From positions 124,001 through 188,000 of the forward strand of contig NZ_JAMFLZ010000001.1 of assembly GCF_023502325.1 (NCBI RefSeq): DNA of 64,000 nucleotides, in the 5' to 3' direction. The translations under genes were made by a program, and so were the position numbers. This document shows, piece by piece, positions 16,938 to 26,446 of the stretch (its first letter is position 1; each line of letters begins with the position of its first letter). The stretch is from Wocania_A spongiicola. Its GTDB lineage: Bacteria; Bacteroidota; Bacteroidia; Flavobacteriales; Flavobacteriaceae. Below the pieces are notes generated by a model. The model saw only the letters and a program-made list of their open reading frames with translations, made no database searches and had not been told where the DNA came from.

Positions 16938-18200
16938 TTAAATTACAGTTCCGTTAGGAATAACTGCATTTTTTTTAATTACTACAATACCATCTCTTAC
17001 AGCATAAGTTTCAGTTTCGGTATCCTCAAGGTGCCTCCCTCCATTTATTCTTACATCATCACCAATACAGCAATTTTTATCTAAGATGGCATTTTTTATA
17101 AAACACCTAGCTCCAATACCAAGTGTACTTATATTAGAATTTTCTACATCGCTTAGAGGTTGATAATAGTCGTTACCCATCATATAGGTTTTAATTACTG
17201 TAGATTCATCTCCAATTCTGGATCTAATACCAATAACAGACTTTTCAATTTTACCAGCACTAATAATACAGCCTTCAGCAATAACAGTTTCATCTAGTAT
17301 AGTTCCTGCTATTTTGGTAGTTGGTAGCATTCTGGCTCTAGTATAAATTCGTTTTTTCTTATCGTAAAGGTCAAAATCAGGAATGTCTTTGGTTAGCCTT
17401 AAATTAGCTTCAAAAAAGGAGTCAATAGTTCCAATGTCTGTCCAATAGCCTTCATATTGATAACTAAGTGTTTTATGTTTTTCAATATTTTGAGGAATAA
17501 TTTCTTTACCAAAATCAATGGTTGAATCGTCTTTCATCAACTTTATCAATAAATCTCTATTAAAAATATAAATACCCATTGAGGCTAAATAATTACGCCC
17601 TTGAGATTTCATATCATCACTAACATCTGATGTCCAATCTGGCAATAAGCTAGCATCTGGTTTTTCAATAAAAGAGGTAATTACATTTTTATCATCAGAT
17701 TTTAATATCCCAAAAGAAGTGGCATCTTTAGCATTAACAGGAATGGTAGCAATAGATATTTTAGCTTTACTTTTTACATGAGCATTAATCATTTCTGCAT
17801 AATCCATTTGATATAATTGATCACCAGAAAGAATTAAAACATAATCAAATTCATGTCTTACAAAATGATGCATGCTTTGACGAACTGCATCAGCAGTGCC
17901 TTGAAACCAACCTTTATTGTCCGGTGTTTGTTCTGCTGCAAGAACATCAACAAAAGCTGAGCTAAAAAAACTAAAGTGATATGTGTTTTTTATATGCCTA
18001 TTTAACGACGCAGAATTAAACTGAGTTAATACATACATACGTTTTATATCCGAATTAATACAGTTTGATATGGGGATATCAACTAACCTATATTTTCCAG
18101 CAATAGGAACCGCTGGTTTTGATCTTTGCTCTGTTAACGGATGTAATCTGGAGCCTTGGCCTCCTCCTAGTATTATGGCTAAAACACTGTTGTTAATCAT
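16938..18200 (-). CDS. glgC: Glucose-1-phosphate adenylyltransferase
   Basis: Makes ADP-glucose from glucose-1-phosphate and ATP, the committed step of glycogen synthesis. The N-terminal nucleotidyltransferase signature LGGGQGSRLHPLT and KPAVPIAGKYRLVDIPISN are present, with GWFQGTADAVRQ and the metal-binding LSGDQLYQMDY further on. A left-handed beta-helix (hexapeptide-like) C-terminal domain runs from about 290 to 420. The length, 420 residues, is normal. It follows glgA after five bases. Allosteric control by sugar phosphates is usual in the family but cannot be read here. Confidence 0.97.
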   Translation of the reverse strand: MINNSVLAIILGGGQGSRLHPLTEQRSKPAVPIAGKYRLVDIPISNCINSDIKRMYVLTQFNSASLNRHIKNTYHFSFFSSAFVDVLAAEQTPDNKGWFQGTADAVRQSMHHFVRHEFDYVLILSGDQLYQMDYAEMINAHVKSKAKISIATIPVNAKDATSFGILKSDDKNVITSFIEKPDASLLPDWTSDVSDDMKSQGRNYLASMGIYIFNRDLLIKLMKDDSTIDFGKEIIPQNIEKHKTLSYQYEGYWTDIGTIDSFFEANLRLTKDIPDFDLYDKKKRIYTRARMLPTTKIAGTILDETVIAEGCIISAGKIEKSVIGIRSRIGDESTVIKTYMMGNDYYQPLSDVENSNISTLGIGARCFIKNAILDKNCCIGDDVRINGGRHLEDTETETYAVRDGIVVIKKNAVIPNGTVI

Positions 18201-18205
18201 AGTTC

Positions 18206-19612
18206 TTAGTTTATAGATTTATATAAATTGATGTATTGTTTTGCAGAAGCATCCCACGAATGGTCTATCTTCATAATTTGCGTTCTTATTTTTTTGAACT
18301 TGGTTTGATTCTCATAAAGACTGGCACCTCTTTCAATGGCATCAGTTATTTCTGAGACCGTAACGTTGTCATGACAAATACCAAAACCATTTTCTTCAGA
18401 GATGTCTGTAACCGTATCTTTTAAACCACCAATACTTCGCACAATAGGTATGGTGCCGTAGCGTAAAGCATACATTTGATTTAGGCCACAGGGCTCAACC
18501 CGCGAAGGCATTAAAAGAAAATCTGCTCCTGCGTAGATAATATGCGACAGTTTTTCATCATAACCAATAAAGGCATTGTATTGTCCACCAAAATCTTTTT
18601 TCAAAGTTTCTAGTTGTTCTTCTGTTTCTTTGTTTCCTGAACCTAAAAGTAGAATGGAAATATTTGGGTTTTGTAATGCAACTTTAAAAGCTTCTGGAAA
18701 TAAATCAGACCCTTTCTCGCCAACTAAACGCCCTATAAATGCAAAAAGTGGCTTGTTAATATCTAGATTAAACGTATCGCATAATTGTTTTTTATTAGCT
18801 TTTTTGCCAGAAACAATGGTTTTTTCGTTGTAGGTTTTTTCTATATAATTGTCAGTTTCAGGATTCCAAACTTTCCAGTCTATACCATTTAAAATACCAA
18901 CACATTTATCACTTTCGCTAGATAGCAAGCTTTCTAAACCATTAGCAGATACTTTCATTTCTTCCATATAACTAGGCGACACGGTAGTCACTCTCCAAGC
19001 ACATTTTATGGCTGCCGCCAACGGGTTAATTGTACCGCCCCAATCTAATAAACCAACGTTATTAAAATTAAAAGCAGGTATTAAGTTTACTTTATCATGT
19101 GAAAACCATCCTTGGTATTGAGCATTATGGATAGTTAAAATGTTTGGTGTTTTTCTAAAAGCTTTATATTTAAAACTTTCTTGAAGCATAAATGGTACTA
19201 ACCCTGTATGATGATCATGACAATGAATTATACCTGGTAGTTTTTCCCATGTGAGCATCCAATCTAGGGCAGCGATTTGAAAAGCTAAAAAACGCTCAGT
19301 GTCATCAAAAGAATAAACATACTCTTTAAAAATTAAATCGGGTACATCAACAAAAAAGATATCAAAATCTAATGATTTACTCTTTAAAGTTAGAATGCGA
19401 TATTTATATGTTTTCTCACCTAAAGTCAACACAGCTTCAAATACTGAAGAAAAGGTGTTTTCTTTAGTAAATTTTATATCATAAAAAGGCATAATAACCT
19501 GAGAAGAAATGTCAGAATTATTTTGGTATTTTGGTAAAGCACCTACAACATCTGCAAGTCCGCCAACTTTAGCAATTGGGTAGCATTCTGCACTTAGATG
19601 AATAATTTTCAT
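18206..19612 (-). CDS. glgA: Glycogen synthase (GT5)
   Basis: Transfers glucose from ADP-glucose to the growing alpha-1,4-glucan. The GT5 signature KVGGLADVVGALPK at residues 16-29 binds ADP-glucose, HCHDHHTGLVP and the C-terminal PSRVEPCGLNQMYALRYG followed by GGLKDTV are the other conserved blocks. 468 residues is the normal size. It is the first gene of the glgA-glgC-glgB transcript; the promoter must lie in the 353-base divergent gap upstream, though I see no convincing TAnnTTTG element in a good position. Confidence 0.97.
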   Translation of the reverse strand: MKIIHLSAECYPIAKVGGLADVVGALPKYQNNSDISSQVIMPFYDIKFTKENTFSSVFEAVLTLGEKTYKYRILTLKSKSLDFDIFFVDVPDLIFKEYVYSFDDTERFLAFQIAALDWMLTWEKLPGIIHCHDHHTGLVPFMLQESFKYKAFRKTPNILTIHNAQYQGWFSHDKVNLIPAFNFNNVGLLDWGGTINPLAAAIKCAWRVTTVSPSYMEEMKVSANGLESLLSSESDKCVGILNGIDWKVWNPETDNYIEKTYNEKTIVSGKKANKKQLCDTFNLDINKPLFAFIGRLVGEKGSDLFPEAFKVALQNPNISILLLGSGNKETEEQLETLKKDFGGQYNAFIGYDEKLSHIIYAGADFLLMPSRVEPCGLNQMYALRYGTIPIVRSIGGLKDTVTDISEENGFGICHDNVTVSEITDAIERGASLYENQTKFKKIRTQIMKIDHSWDASAKQYINLYKSIN

Positions 19613-19965
19613 TTATATTTTATGCGTTTTAATAAACATACAAAATTATACTTTACATTTTTATTGAAACTCAATTTTTGAAGAAAATGCAGTCTTTTAC
19701 CTGATTGATTAATAATATTAGTAAAAATTTGATGTTAATAACAAAAAGGTTGATAAAATCGTAATTATGCAATTGAATTATGGACTTTGTTTTAATAAAA
19801 ACGCTTTTACATTAAGATTGGTTTAATCGTTTGCTGCTAAATGTCATTTTGTTTTATAGAATTAAAGTATTAATTCAACCCTTTTTTAACCCAATTCATC
19901 AGAAACTGTTTTAATAAAAAAAGGAATGAGGATACATTTACCTCATCAATTTAAAACGAACAGTT
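19613..19965. other. Divergent intergenic region glgA / outer membrane barrel gene
   Basis: 353 bases without a gene. It is very AT-rich, with no clear coding potential and no tRNA. It must contain promoters for both divergent transcripts. The stretch CTCATCAATTTAAAACGAAC directly before the barrel gene may be part of its leader. I could not place a firm promoter here. Confidence 0.5.
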
Positions 19966-22329
19966 ATGAAATTTAAATCACTAAGTTATTTCTTTATTCT
20001 TTTTAGTATAGCGCTAAGCTTTTCGCAGAATATCTCTGGAAAAATTACAGACGAAAACAGTCAATCTTTAGAATTTGCAAATGTTGTGTTATACAATGCC
20101 GAATCAAATGAGGTTATAACGGGTGTTATTTCTGATGAAAAAGGCTCTTATATTTTTAAAGATCTTTTAAAAGGTAAATATTACATTGAAGTTTCCACGT
20201 TAGGCTTCGAAACTAAAAAATCTGAAACCTTTGAATTGTTAGGTAGCAAAAATTTAGACTTTGTTTTAAAGGAAGAATCGCAAATGTTAAATGAAGTTGT
20301 TGTTAAAAGCAAACGCCCGGTAATAAGGCAAACTGCAGAAAAATTGGTAGTAGATTTAGAAAAATCTGAAATGATTAACTCTAATTTAAAGGATGTTATA
20401 AAACGTGTTCCTGGTATTTTTGTAACAAATAACGGAATTAATTTTGCAGGGAGAAGCGATGTTAGAATTTTGATAAATGGTAAGACTACAAGCTACATGG
20501 ACATAACAACGCTTTTACAAGATTTACCAGCAGATAATATTGCAAGAGTAGAACTGGTTGAGCAACCAGGTGCAGAATTTGATGCCGAAGGTTCTGGACC
20601 AATAATTAATATTATTTTAAAGAAAAACGTAAAGCTTGGAACACATGGAAATATAGCAACTTGGTTTGGTGAAGACGAAGGCTTTGAATCTGGCACTAGT
20701 GCATCTGTTGCGAGTTATAAAAACAAATTAAATTGGCAAGCCAGTGCGGGTTATGCTAGCTTAACATGGAGAGATGATTTATTTATTAAAAGAACTGTTG
20801 GTGCAGACACTTATAACCAAGCCACTATTGAGCCTTATAACCCTAAAAGCTTTAGGCTAGGCGGAAGTTTAGATTATTATATAAGCGATAAGCACACCAT
20901 TGGTTTTGGAATACGTTACAATAATTCAACATCAAATAGAATATCTAAAAGTAGCACAGATATTATTTCTTCTAGCACTACTGAAAAATTAGTTTCTGAA
21001 AACTCATTTGATAGAGATAGAAACACCATAAGCGTTAACCCGTATTATGAGTTTAAATCTGATGCACACAAATTAGTAGCAGATTTTAATTATGTAAATT
21101 TTACCAATGACAATATTGATAATGTTTATGCCGCTTCAGGAAACACGGTACCTATTACAAATCAACGCTACTTACAAGACGGAAAATTTACAATAAAAAC
21201 GTATAAAGTAGATTATTCTAGAATGTTTTCAGACGACATAAAGTTAAGTTTTGGTAGTAAATACTCTGTTGTAAATACAGATAGCGATTTAAAATCATTT
21301 ACCCAAAACGCTACTACTAATAACTTCGATTTTCAAGCTAATAACAGTAATAGGTTTTTAATAGATGAAACTATTTTTGCTGTATACTCAAAACTAAATG
21401 CCAATTTTGGAAAGTGGTCTTTTTCTGGAGGCTTGCGTTATGAAGATAGTGATACAGAAGGTGTTTCAACAAATGCAAACGATAGCAGATCAAGAAAAAT
21501 ATCAAAACTTTTCCCTAGCGCCTCTATTAGTAGAAAAATAAACGAGAATTTAGGAGCTAATGTAGCCTATAGTTACCGTATTAGAAGACCATCTTATAAT
21601 AGCCTTAATTCGTTTGTGCAATTTTACGACCCACTTACATCTGAAGTTGGAAACCCTAATTTAAGACCATCGTTTACTAATAATTATCAGTTTAATTTAA
21701 CTTTTGATAGACAACCATTTTTCACCATAGCTTATAGCGAGACTAAAGATGATTTATTTCAATTTATTTCGCAAGATGATGCTACCGCACAAGTTAGTCG
21801 TTCTACAATTAATTTATCAGAAAGAAAAAATTGGAATTTTAGATTGTTTGGACCATTAGATTTTATTAAAGGTTTAGAAGGATTTACAGGTTTTATTGTT
21901 GATTATAATGTATTTCAATCAAACGATTTAAACCCTCAACTAAAATTATCAAAATGGAATTACGGTTGGTACACACAAGCTAGCTATGAATTACCATGGA
22001 AAATTAATGCTGAAATGTCTAGTTACTTTGGGTCTGGTGCTTTAGAAGGGCAAATAGATGTAGGTTGGATTGGAAATTTAGAGTTCTCTTTTGGAAGAAA
22101 GTTTTTAGACGATAAACTAAAAGTAAATTTAGGCATTAGCAAGGTGTTAAATAGAGGTTTTGTAGGAACCGTAAACTATGATAATATTAACGCGGATATT
22201 GAAAGCAATGGATCAAGGCAAAATGTACAATTAAGATTAGCATATAGTTTTGGCTCTAAATTTGGTAAAAAGAAAAGCAGAAGAAACTCATCTAGAGATG
22301 AAGAAAATAGAATTGATGATAATAATTAA
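19966..22329 (+). CDS. TonB-dependent receptor-like outer membrane beta-barrel protein
   Basis: A 787-residue outer-membrane protein. A signal peptide (about 1-20, ending FSQ) leads to a carboxypeptidase-regulatory-like domain (about 22-110: ISGKITDENSQSLEFANVVLY), a plug-like region (about 120-220: VIKRVPGIFV, GKTTSYMDITTLLQDLPADNIARVELVEQPGAEFDAEGSGPIINI) and a long beta-barrel of the outer-membrane-protein family 14/OMP_b-brl_3 type ending in aromatic-rich strands. No SusD partner is adjacent, so it is not a classic SusCD pair. The C-terminus is unusually basic and Asn-rich (KKKSRRNSSRDEENRIDDNN). A LytS-type kinase and LytTR regulator follow after 31 bases, so the three are probably one operon. 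Confidence 0.9.
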   Translation: MKFKSLSYFFILFSIALSFSQNISGKITDENSQSLEFANVVLYNAESNEVITGVISDEKGSYIFKDLLKGKYYIEVSTLGFETKKSETFELLGSKNLDFVLKEESQMLNEVVVKSKRPVIRQTAEKLVVDLEKSEMINSNLKDVIKRVPGIFVTNNGINFAGRSDVRILINGKTTSYMDITTLLQDLPADNIARVELVEQPGAEFDAEGSGPIINIILKKNVKLGTHGNIATWFGEDEGFESGTSASVASYKNKLNWQASAGYASLTWRDDLFIKRTVGADTYNQATIEPYNPKSFRLGGSLDYYISDKHTIGFGIRYNNSTSNRISKSSTDIISSSTTEKLVSENSFDRDRNTISVNPYYEFKSDAHKLVADFNYVNFTNDNIDNVYAASGNTVPITNQRYLQDGKFTIKTYKVDYSRMFSDDIKLSFGSKYSVVNTDSDLKSFTQNATTNNFDFQANNSNRFLIDETIFAVYSKLNANFGKWSFSGGLRYEDSDTEGVSTNANDSRSRKISKLFPSASISRKINENLGANVAYSYRIRRPSYNSLNSFVQFYDPLTSEVGNPNLRPSFTNNYQFNLTFDRQPFFTIAYSETKDDLFQFISQDDATAQVSRSTINLSERKNWNFRLFGPLDFIKGLEGFTGFIVDYNVFQSNDLNPQLKLSKWNYGWYTQASYELPWKINAEMSSYFGSGALEGQIDVGWIGNLEFSFGRKFLDDKLKVNLGISKVLNRGFVGTVNYDNINADIESNGSRQNVQLRLAYSFGSKFGKKKSRRNSSRDEENRIDDNN

Positions 22330-22360
22330 TTTCTCAATACATTTGTTTTAATAACAAGCC

Positions 22361-23371
22361 ATGAATAAAAAACTTAACAAATCAGACTTTATTATTTTAG
22401 CCGTTTACTTTGCAGTATCCTATGCTATTCAAGGCAAAGATTACTATGATAGAGGAGCAATGTTAAAAGAGTATATATTAGATTTTCCAACAGAATTAAT
22501 CACTATATGTGCTACCATTTTTTTGTTTGTTTTTTGGTTGATTCCAAAATTTGTAAACGAAAAAAAATACCTTTTATTTATTTTGCTTGGTGTATTTTCA
22601 ATAATTTTTTTCACAGCAATTGAGTATACCGTTGGGTTTTGGTCTGGAGAAAATGATTGGAGTAAATACCCTAAAGGATTAGATTTTGTTTTAAGAATGA
22701 TAAACCGAGGGTCACAGCAAACGGCATTTCCTTTTGCATTATTGCTTACCAAAAAATTCTATGAAGGGCAAAACGAATTATTAAAGATAGAGAAACAACA
22801 AAAAGAAAATGAGCTCAAGCTATTACGTTCACAAATAGATCCTCACTTTTTGTTTAACAACCTGAACACTTTAGATTCCTTAATAGATAGCAATACTGAA
22901 AAAGCAAAAGAATACATTAATAGGTTGTCTTTAATTTATCGTTATTTAATTAAAACAAAAGATGCTGAGGTTATGGAGCTGTCTGAAGAGATTGAGTTGG
23001 CAGAAAATTATATATTTTTAATTAAAACACGTTTTGAAAACGACTACGATTTTAAAATAGATATAAAAACCACAATTGAAGATAAATTTATTCCAACAGG
23101 TGCCTTGCAAACACTTTTAGAAAATGTAGTAAAACACAATAAACCACAAAATAGTAGCGCCATAAAAGCCACTATTTTAATAGATGATACTTTGCTAAAA
23201 GTAACAAATACAAAGTCGAGTATTCATTCTAAAAACGAGTCTTTTGGTACAGGATTAGAAAACTTAAAAGCCAGATACAAGCTGCTTTCGGATAAAGAAA
23301 TGATTATTATTAATACAGATAAAGAGTTTAACATTTCAATTCCAATTATTAAGTTAATTGATGAAAACTAA
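22361..23371 (+). CDS. LytS/YehU-type sensor histidine kinase
   Basis: A 336-residue membrane sensor kinase. Four hydrophobic segments occupy about residues 9-130, followed by a coiled linker and a His_kinase domain with the phosphoacceptor His162 in SQIDPHFLFNNLNTLDSL and an ATPase domain near 235-325 (LQTLLENVVKHNKP as N-box, GTGLENLKARY as G-box). The stop overlaps the region of the next gene's start, so kinase and regulator are coupled. Partner and signal are unknown; the preceding outer-membrane barrel in the same operon suggests an envelope-related signal. Confidence 0.93.
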   Translation: MNKKLNKSDFIILAVYFAVSYAIQGKDYYDRGAMLKEYILDFPTELITICATIFLFVFWLIPKFVNEKKYLLFILLGVFSIIFFTAIEYTVGFWSGENDWSKYPKGLDFVLRMINRGSQQTAFPFALLLTKKFYEGQNELLKIEKQQKENELKLLRSQIDPHFLFNNLNTLDSLIDSNTEKAKEYINRLSLIYRYLIKTKDAEVMELSEEIELAENYIFLIKTRFENDYDFKIDIKTTIEDKFIPTGALQTLLENVVKHNKPQNSSAIKATILIDDTLLKVTNTKSSIHSKNESFGTGLENLKARYKLLSDKEMIIINTDKEFNISIPIIKLIDEN

Positions 23372-23375
23372 TACG

Positions 23376-24140
23376 ATGAAAATTTTAATATTAGAGGACG
23401 AAATACCTGCGTATAATAAATTAGTTTCTTTTGTAAATGATTATTTTGAGGACAAAATACCTCATGATTGGGCACGTTCAAATAGAGACGGAAAAGCATT
23501 GCTTCAACAAAATAAATATGACTTTATTTTATCAGATATTCAATTATTAGACGGTATATCGTTCGATTTGTATAGCGATATTTCTATCGAATCTCCAATC
23601 ATTTTTTGTTCGGCTCACGATGAGTATTTATTCCAGGCTTTCAACACAAATGGGATTGCTTATATTTTAAAACCATATACACAATCAGATTTTAAAAAGG
23701 CTATAGAAAAGTATCAATCGTTATTTAAACAAGGAGATTACAACACCTTAAATCAACAAACTATTTCTGAGTTAAAATCGGCGATAAAAGAAGAACATAA
23801 TAACTATAAAAAACGATTTGTAATAAAAAAAACCAAAGGTATTCAGCTATTAAATGTTTCTGATATAAGCGCTATTGAAGCATCGGGAGATTTTTGTATT
23901 GCAACAGATTTTAAAGGAAAACGGCATACTATTTCTCAAAACCTAGGAACCATTCATCAACAATTACAACCCAGCAAATTCTTTAAAATAAACAGAAGCG
24001 AAATTGTTAGTATTGATTATATCGAAAATATAGAAAATCATTTTAAAAACCGGCTACTCATTACCATGACTGGTGTTAAAGAAAAAGCAATGACAAGCTC
24101 TTCAACAACTTCAGATTTTAGAAAATGGTTGGAACAATAA
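23376..24140 (+). CDS. LytTR family response regulator
   Basis: A 254-residue response regulator. The receiver domain has the acidic pair in ILEDE, the phosphorylation site Asp54 in FILSDIQLLDG, and the Lys in LKPY; a LytTR DNA-binding domain occupies about 145-250 (RFVIKKTKGIQLLNVSDISAIEASGDF ... FFKINRSEIVSIDYI). The ATG at 23376 gives the typical MKILILEDE start; an earlier ATG at 23361 would overlap the kinase gene by 11 bases and add five residues. It is the cognate partner of the LytS-type kinase just upstream. Confidence 0.93.
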   Translation: MKILILEDEIPAYNKLVSFVNDYFEDKIPHDWARSNRDGKALLQQNKYDFILSDIQLLDGISFDLYSDISIESPIIFCSAHDEYLFQAFNTNGIAYILKPYTQSDFKKAIEKYQSLFKQGDYNTLNQQTISELKSAIKEEHNNYKKRFVIKKTKGIQLLNVSDISAIEASGDFCIATDFKGKRHTISQNLGTIHQQLQPSKFFKINRSEIVSIDYIENIENHFKNRLLITMTGVKEKAMTSSSTTSDFRKWLEQ

Positions 24141-24141
24141 T

Positions 24142-25938
24142 CTAATCATTCAACTTTAAAACCGCCATAAATGCTTGCTGTGGAATTTCAACATTACCTA
24201 CTTGTCGCATACGCTTTTTACCTTTTTTCTGTTTCTCAAGCAACTTACGTTTACGAGAAATATCACCACCGTAACATTTTGCAGTTACATCTTTACGAAG
24301 TGCTTTAATAGTTTCGCGCGATACAATTTTAGCACCAATAGCTGCTTGAATTGGTATATCAAATTGCTGGCGAGGAATAAGCTCTTTTAATTTTTCGCAC
24401 ATCTTTTTACCAATTGATTGGGCGTTATCAGCATGTATTAATGCAGAAAGCGCATCAACAGGTAATGCATTTAGTAGAATATCTAAACGCACTAATTTTG
24501 ATACTTTCATACCTATTGGATGATAATCAAAAGAAGCATAACCTTTTGAAACGGTTTTTAAACGATCATAAAAATCGAAAACAATTTCTGCTAAAGGCAT
24601 TTCAAAAGTCAATTCAACACGCTCTGTTGTTAAATAGGTTTGATTTGTAATAATACCACGTTTTTCAATACAAAGCGACATAACATTGCCCACAAAATCA
24701 GCTTTTGTAATAATAGTAGCTTTTATATAAGGTTCTTCAACTCGGTTTACGGTTGAAGGCTCTGGTAAATCGGAAGGGTTGTTTACTATAAAAGCTTCAT
24801 CAGGATTTTTATTAGTGAATGCGTGGTACGATACATTGGGAACTGTTGTAATAACAGTCATATCAAACTCGCGTTCTAAACGTTCTTGAATAATCTCCAT
24901 GTGAAGCATGCCTAGAAACCCACAACGGAAACCAAAACCTAATGCTGCAGAACTTTCTGGAGCAAAAACTAACGAAGCATCGTTTAGTTGTAATTTTTCC
25001 ATAGAGTTACGTAGCTCTTCATAATCTTCAGTATCCACTGGATAAATACCAGCAAAAACCATTGGCTTCACATCTTCAAAACCTTCAACAATATTGGTTG
25101 TCGGTTTAGCAAAATCGGTAATGGTATCACCAACCTTAACTTCTTTAGCGGTTTTTATGCCAGTAATTAAATAGCCAACATCGCCAGCTTTTACGCTTTG
25201 TTTTGCAACTTGATTTAGTTTTAAAGTTCCAACTTCATCAGCAAAGTACTCTTTATCTGTGGCTACGAATTTAATTTTTTGCCCTTTTTTAATTTCGCCA
25301 TTAAAAACACGAAAATAAGTTTCTATTCCTCTAAATGTGTTATAAACCGAATCAAAAATTAAAGCTTGTAAAGGTGCATTAGGATCACCTTCTGGTGCTG
25401 GAACACGCTCAATAATAGCAGCTAAAATATTATCGACACCAAAGCCTGTTTTTCCACTGGCATGAATAACCTCTTCTGGGTCACAGCCTAAGAGGTCAAC
25501 AATATCGTCGGTAACTTCTTCTGGGTTAGCGCTTGGTAAATCAACTTTATTAAGAACTGGAATAATTTCTAAATCGTTTTCTAAAGCTAAATATAAATTA
25601 GAAATGGTTTGAGCTTGTATACTTTGTGCAGCATCAACAATTAATAGTGCGCCTTCGCAGGCAGCAATAGAACGTGACACTTCATAAGAAAAATCTACGT
25701 GACCTGGGGTGTCTATTAAATTTAAAACATATTGTTCGCCATTATACTCATAATCCATTTGAATAGCGTGCGATTTAATAGTAATACCACGTTCGCGTTC
25801 CAAATCCATACTATCCAGCAATTGGTCTTGCTTTTCTCTGGCAGTTACAGAGCCAGTGTAATCTAATAAACGATCTGCAAGCGTACTCTTACCATGATCT
25901 ATATGTGCAATGATGCAAAAATTTCTGATGTGCTTCAT
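24142..25938 (-). CDS. lepA: Elongation factor 4
   Basis: A ribosomal GTPase (EF4) of 598 residues that back-translocates or remodels stalled ribosomes. The G motifs are AHIDHGKST near residues 10-18, DTPGH near 77-81 and NKVD near 130; the family-specific C-terminal domain ends with KCYGGDISRKRKLLEKQKKGKKRMR, a basic tail that contacts rRNA. Length is normal. It is transcribed convergently with the LytTR regulator, the stops being only two bases apart. Confidence 0.98.
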   Translation of the reverse strand: MKHIRNFCIIAHIDHGKSTLADRLLDYTGSVTAREKQDQLLDSMDLERERGITIKSHAIQMDYEYNGEQYVLNLIDTPGHVDFSYEVSRSIAACEGALLIVDAAQSIQAQTISNLYLALENDLEIIPVLNKVDLPSANPEEVTDDIVDLLGCDPEEVIHASGKTGFGVDNILAAIIERVPAPEGDPNAPLQALIFDSVYNTFRGIETYFRVFNGEIKKGQKIKFVATDKEYFADEVGTLKLNQVAKQSVKAGDVGYLITGIKTAKEVKVGDTITDFAKPTTNIVEGFEDVKPMVFAGIYPVDTEDYEELRNSMEKLQLNDASLVFAPESSAALGFGFRCGFLGMLHMEIIQERLEREFDMTVITTVPNVSYHAFTNKNPDEAFIVNNPSDLPEPSTVNRVEEPYIKATIITKADFVGNVMSLCIEKRGIITNQTYLTTERVELTFEMPLAEIVFDFYDRLKTVSKGYASFDYHPIGMKVSKLVRLDILLNALPVDALSALIHADNAQSIGKKMCEKLKELIPRQQFDIPIQAAIGAKIVSRETIKALRKDVTAKCYGGDISRKRKLLEKQKKGKKRMRQVGNVEIPQQAFMAVLKLND

Positions 25939-26037
25939 AAGTGAATCTATACCTAGATTTAATTTGCAAATATAGAGGAATTTAGTGAAGTTTAAAGCTG
26001 TTAAGCCTAATAAAAACTAATGGATTACTGAATATGA

Positions 26038-26238
26038 TTACATCATCATGCTGCCGCAAATGCCCAGGCTTATTATTACGTATACGGCAGCAAGAATAAA
26101 CAGCACTTTTGCTGCTTTTTTGTTTTTTTTGAGTATGGCAAACCCAACAATAGTTAATAGAATTGCTGGACCAAATATAATGGCAATAATTAAAAAAATT
26201 AAACCATCTAAATTCATATTTGGGCTTAAAAGAATCAT
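26038..26238 (-). CDS. Small two-helix membrane protein, paralogue B
   Basis: A 66-residue protein with two hydrophobic helices (about 8-32 and 42-63) separated by a basic loop ILKKNKKAAK. It is a clear paralogue of the next gene upstream: both share PAI-TI-GFA, KKNK, AKVLFI and LG-CG in the same order. I start at the ATG at 26238, one base after the upstream stop; a GTG at 26262 would overlap the previous gene. The function is unknown. It is the last gene of a four-gene operon with an Lgt-like protein and a radical SAM enzyme. Confidence 0.75.
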   Translation of the reverse strand: MILLSPNMNLDGLIFLIIAIIFGPAILLTIVGFAILKKNKKAAKVLFILAAVYVIISLGICGSMMM

Positions 26239-26239
26239 A

Positions 26240-26446
26240 TTAACTAGATAATATTGCGCCACAAACCCCTAGTCCTATGATGGTGTAAGCGGTAGCAATT
26301 ATAAATAATACTTTGGCAGATTTAGGTTTGTTCTTTTTAATTGCAAAACCTATAATTGTCATTATTATTGCAGGACTTAATGCTAAAATTAAAAAAATTA
26401 GAATCATCCATATAATACCATTACCTATTTCTAAAAAGTGCGTCAT
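26240..26446 (-). CDS. Small two-helix membrane protein, paralogue A
   Basis: 68 residues, two hydrophobic helices (about 9-34 and 45-66) and a basic connecting loop (IKKNKPKSAK). It overlaps the end of the radical SAM gene by four bases (ATGA), which strongly argues that it is a real gene translated together with it. It is about half identical to the following gene. The family is not recognised. It may be an accessory membrane subunit for the enzymes upstream. Confidence 0.78.
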   Translation of the reverse strand: MTHFLEIGNGIIWMILIFLILALSPAIIMTIIGFAIKKNKPKSAKVLFIIATAYTIIGLGVCGAILSS

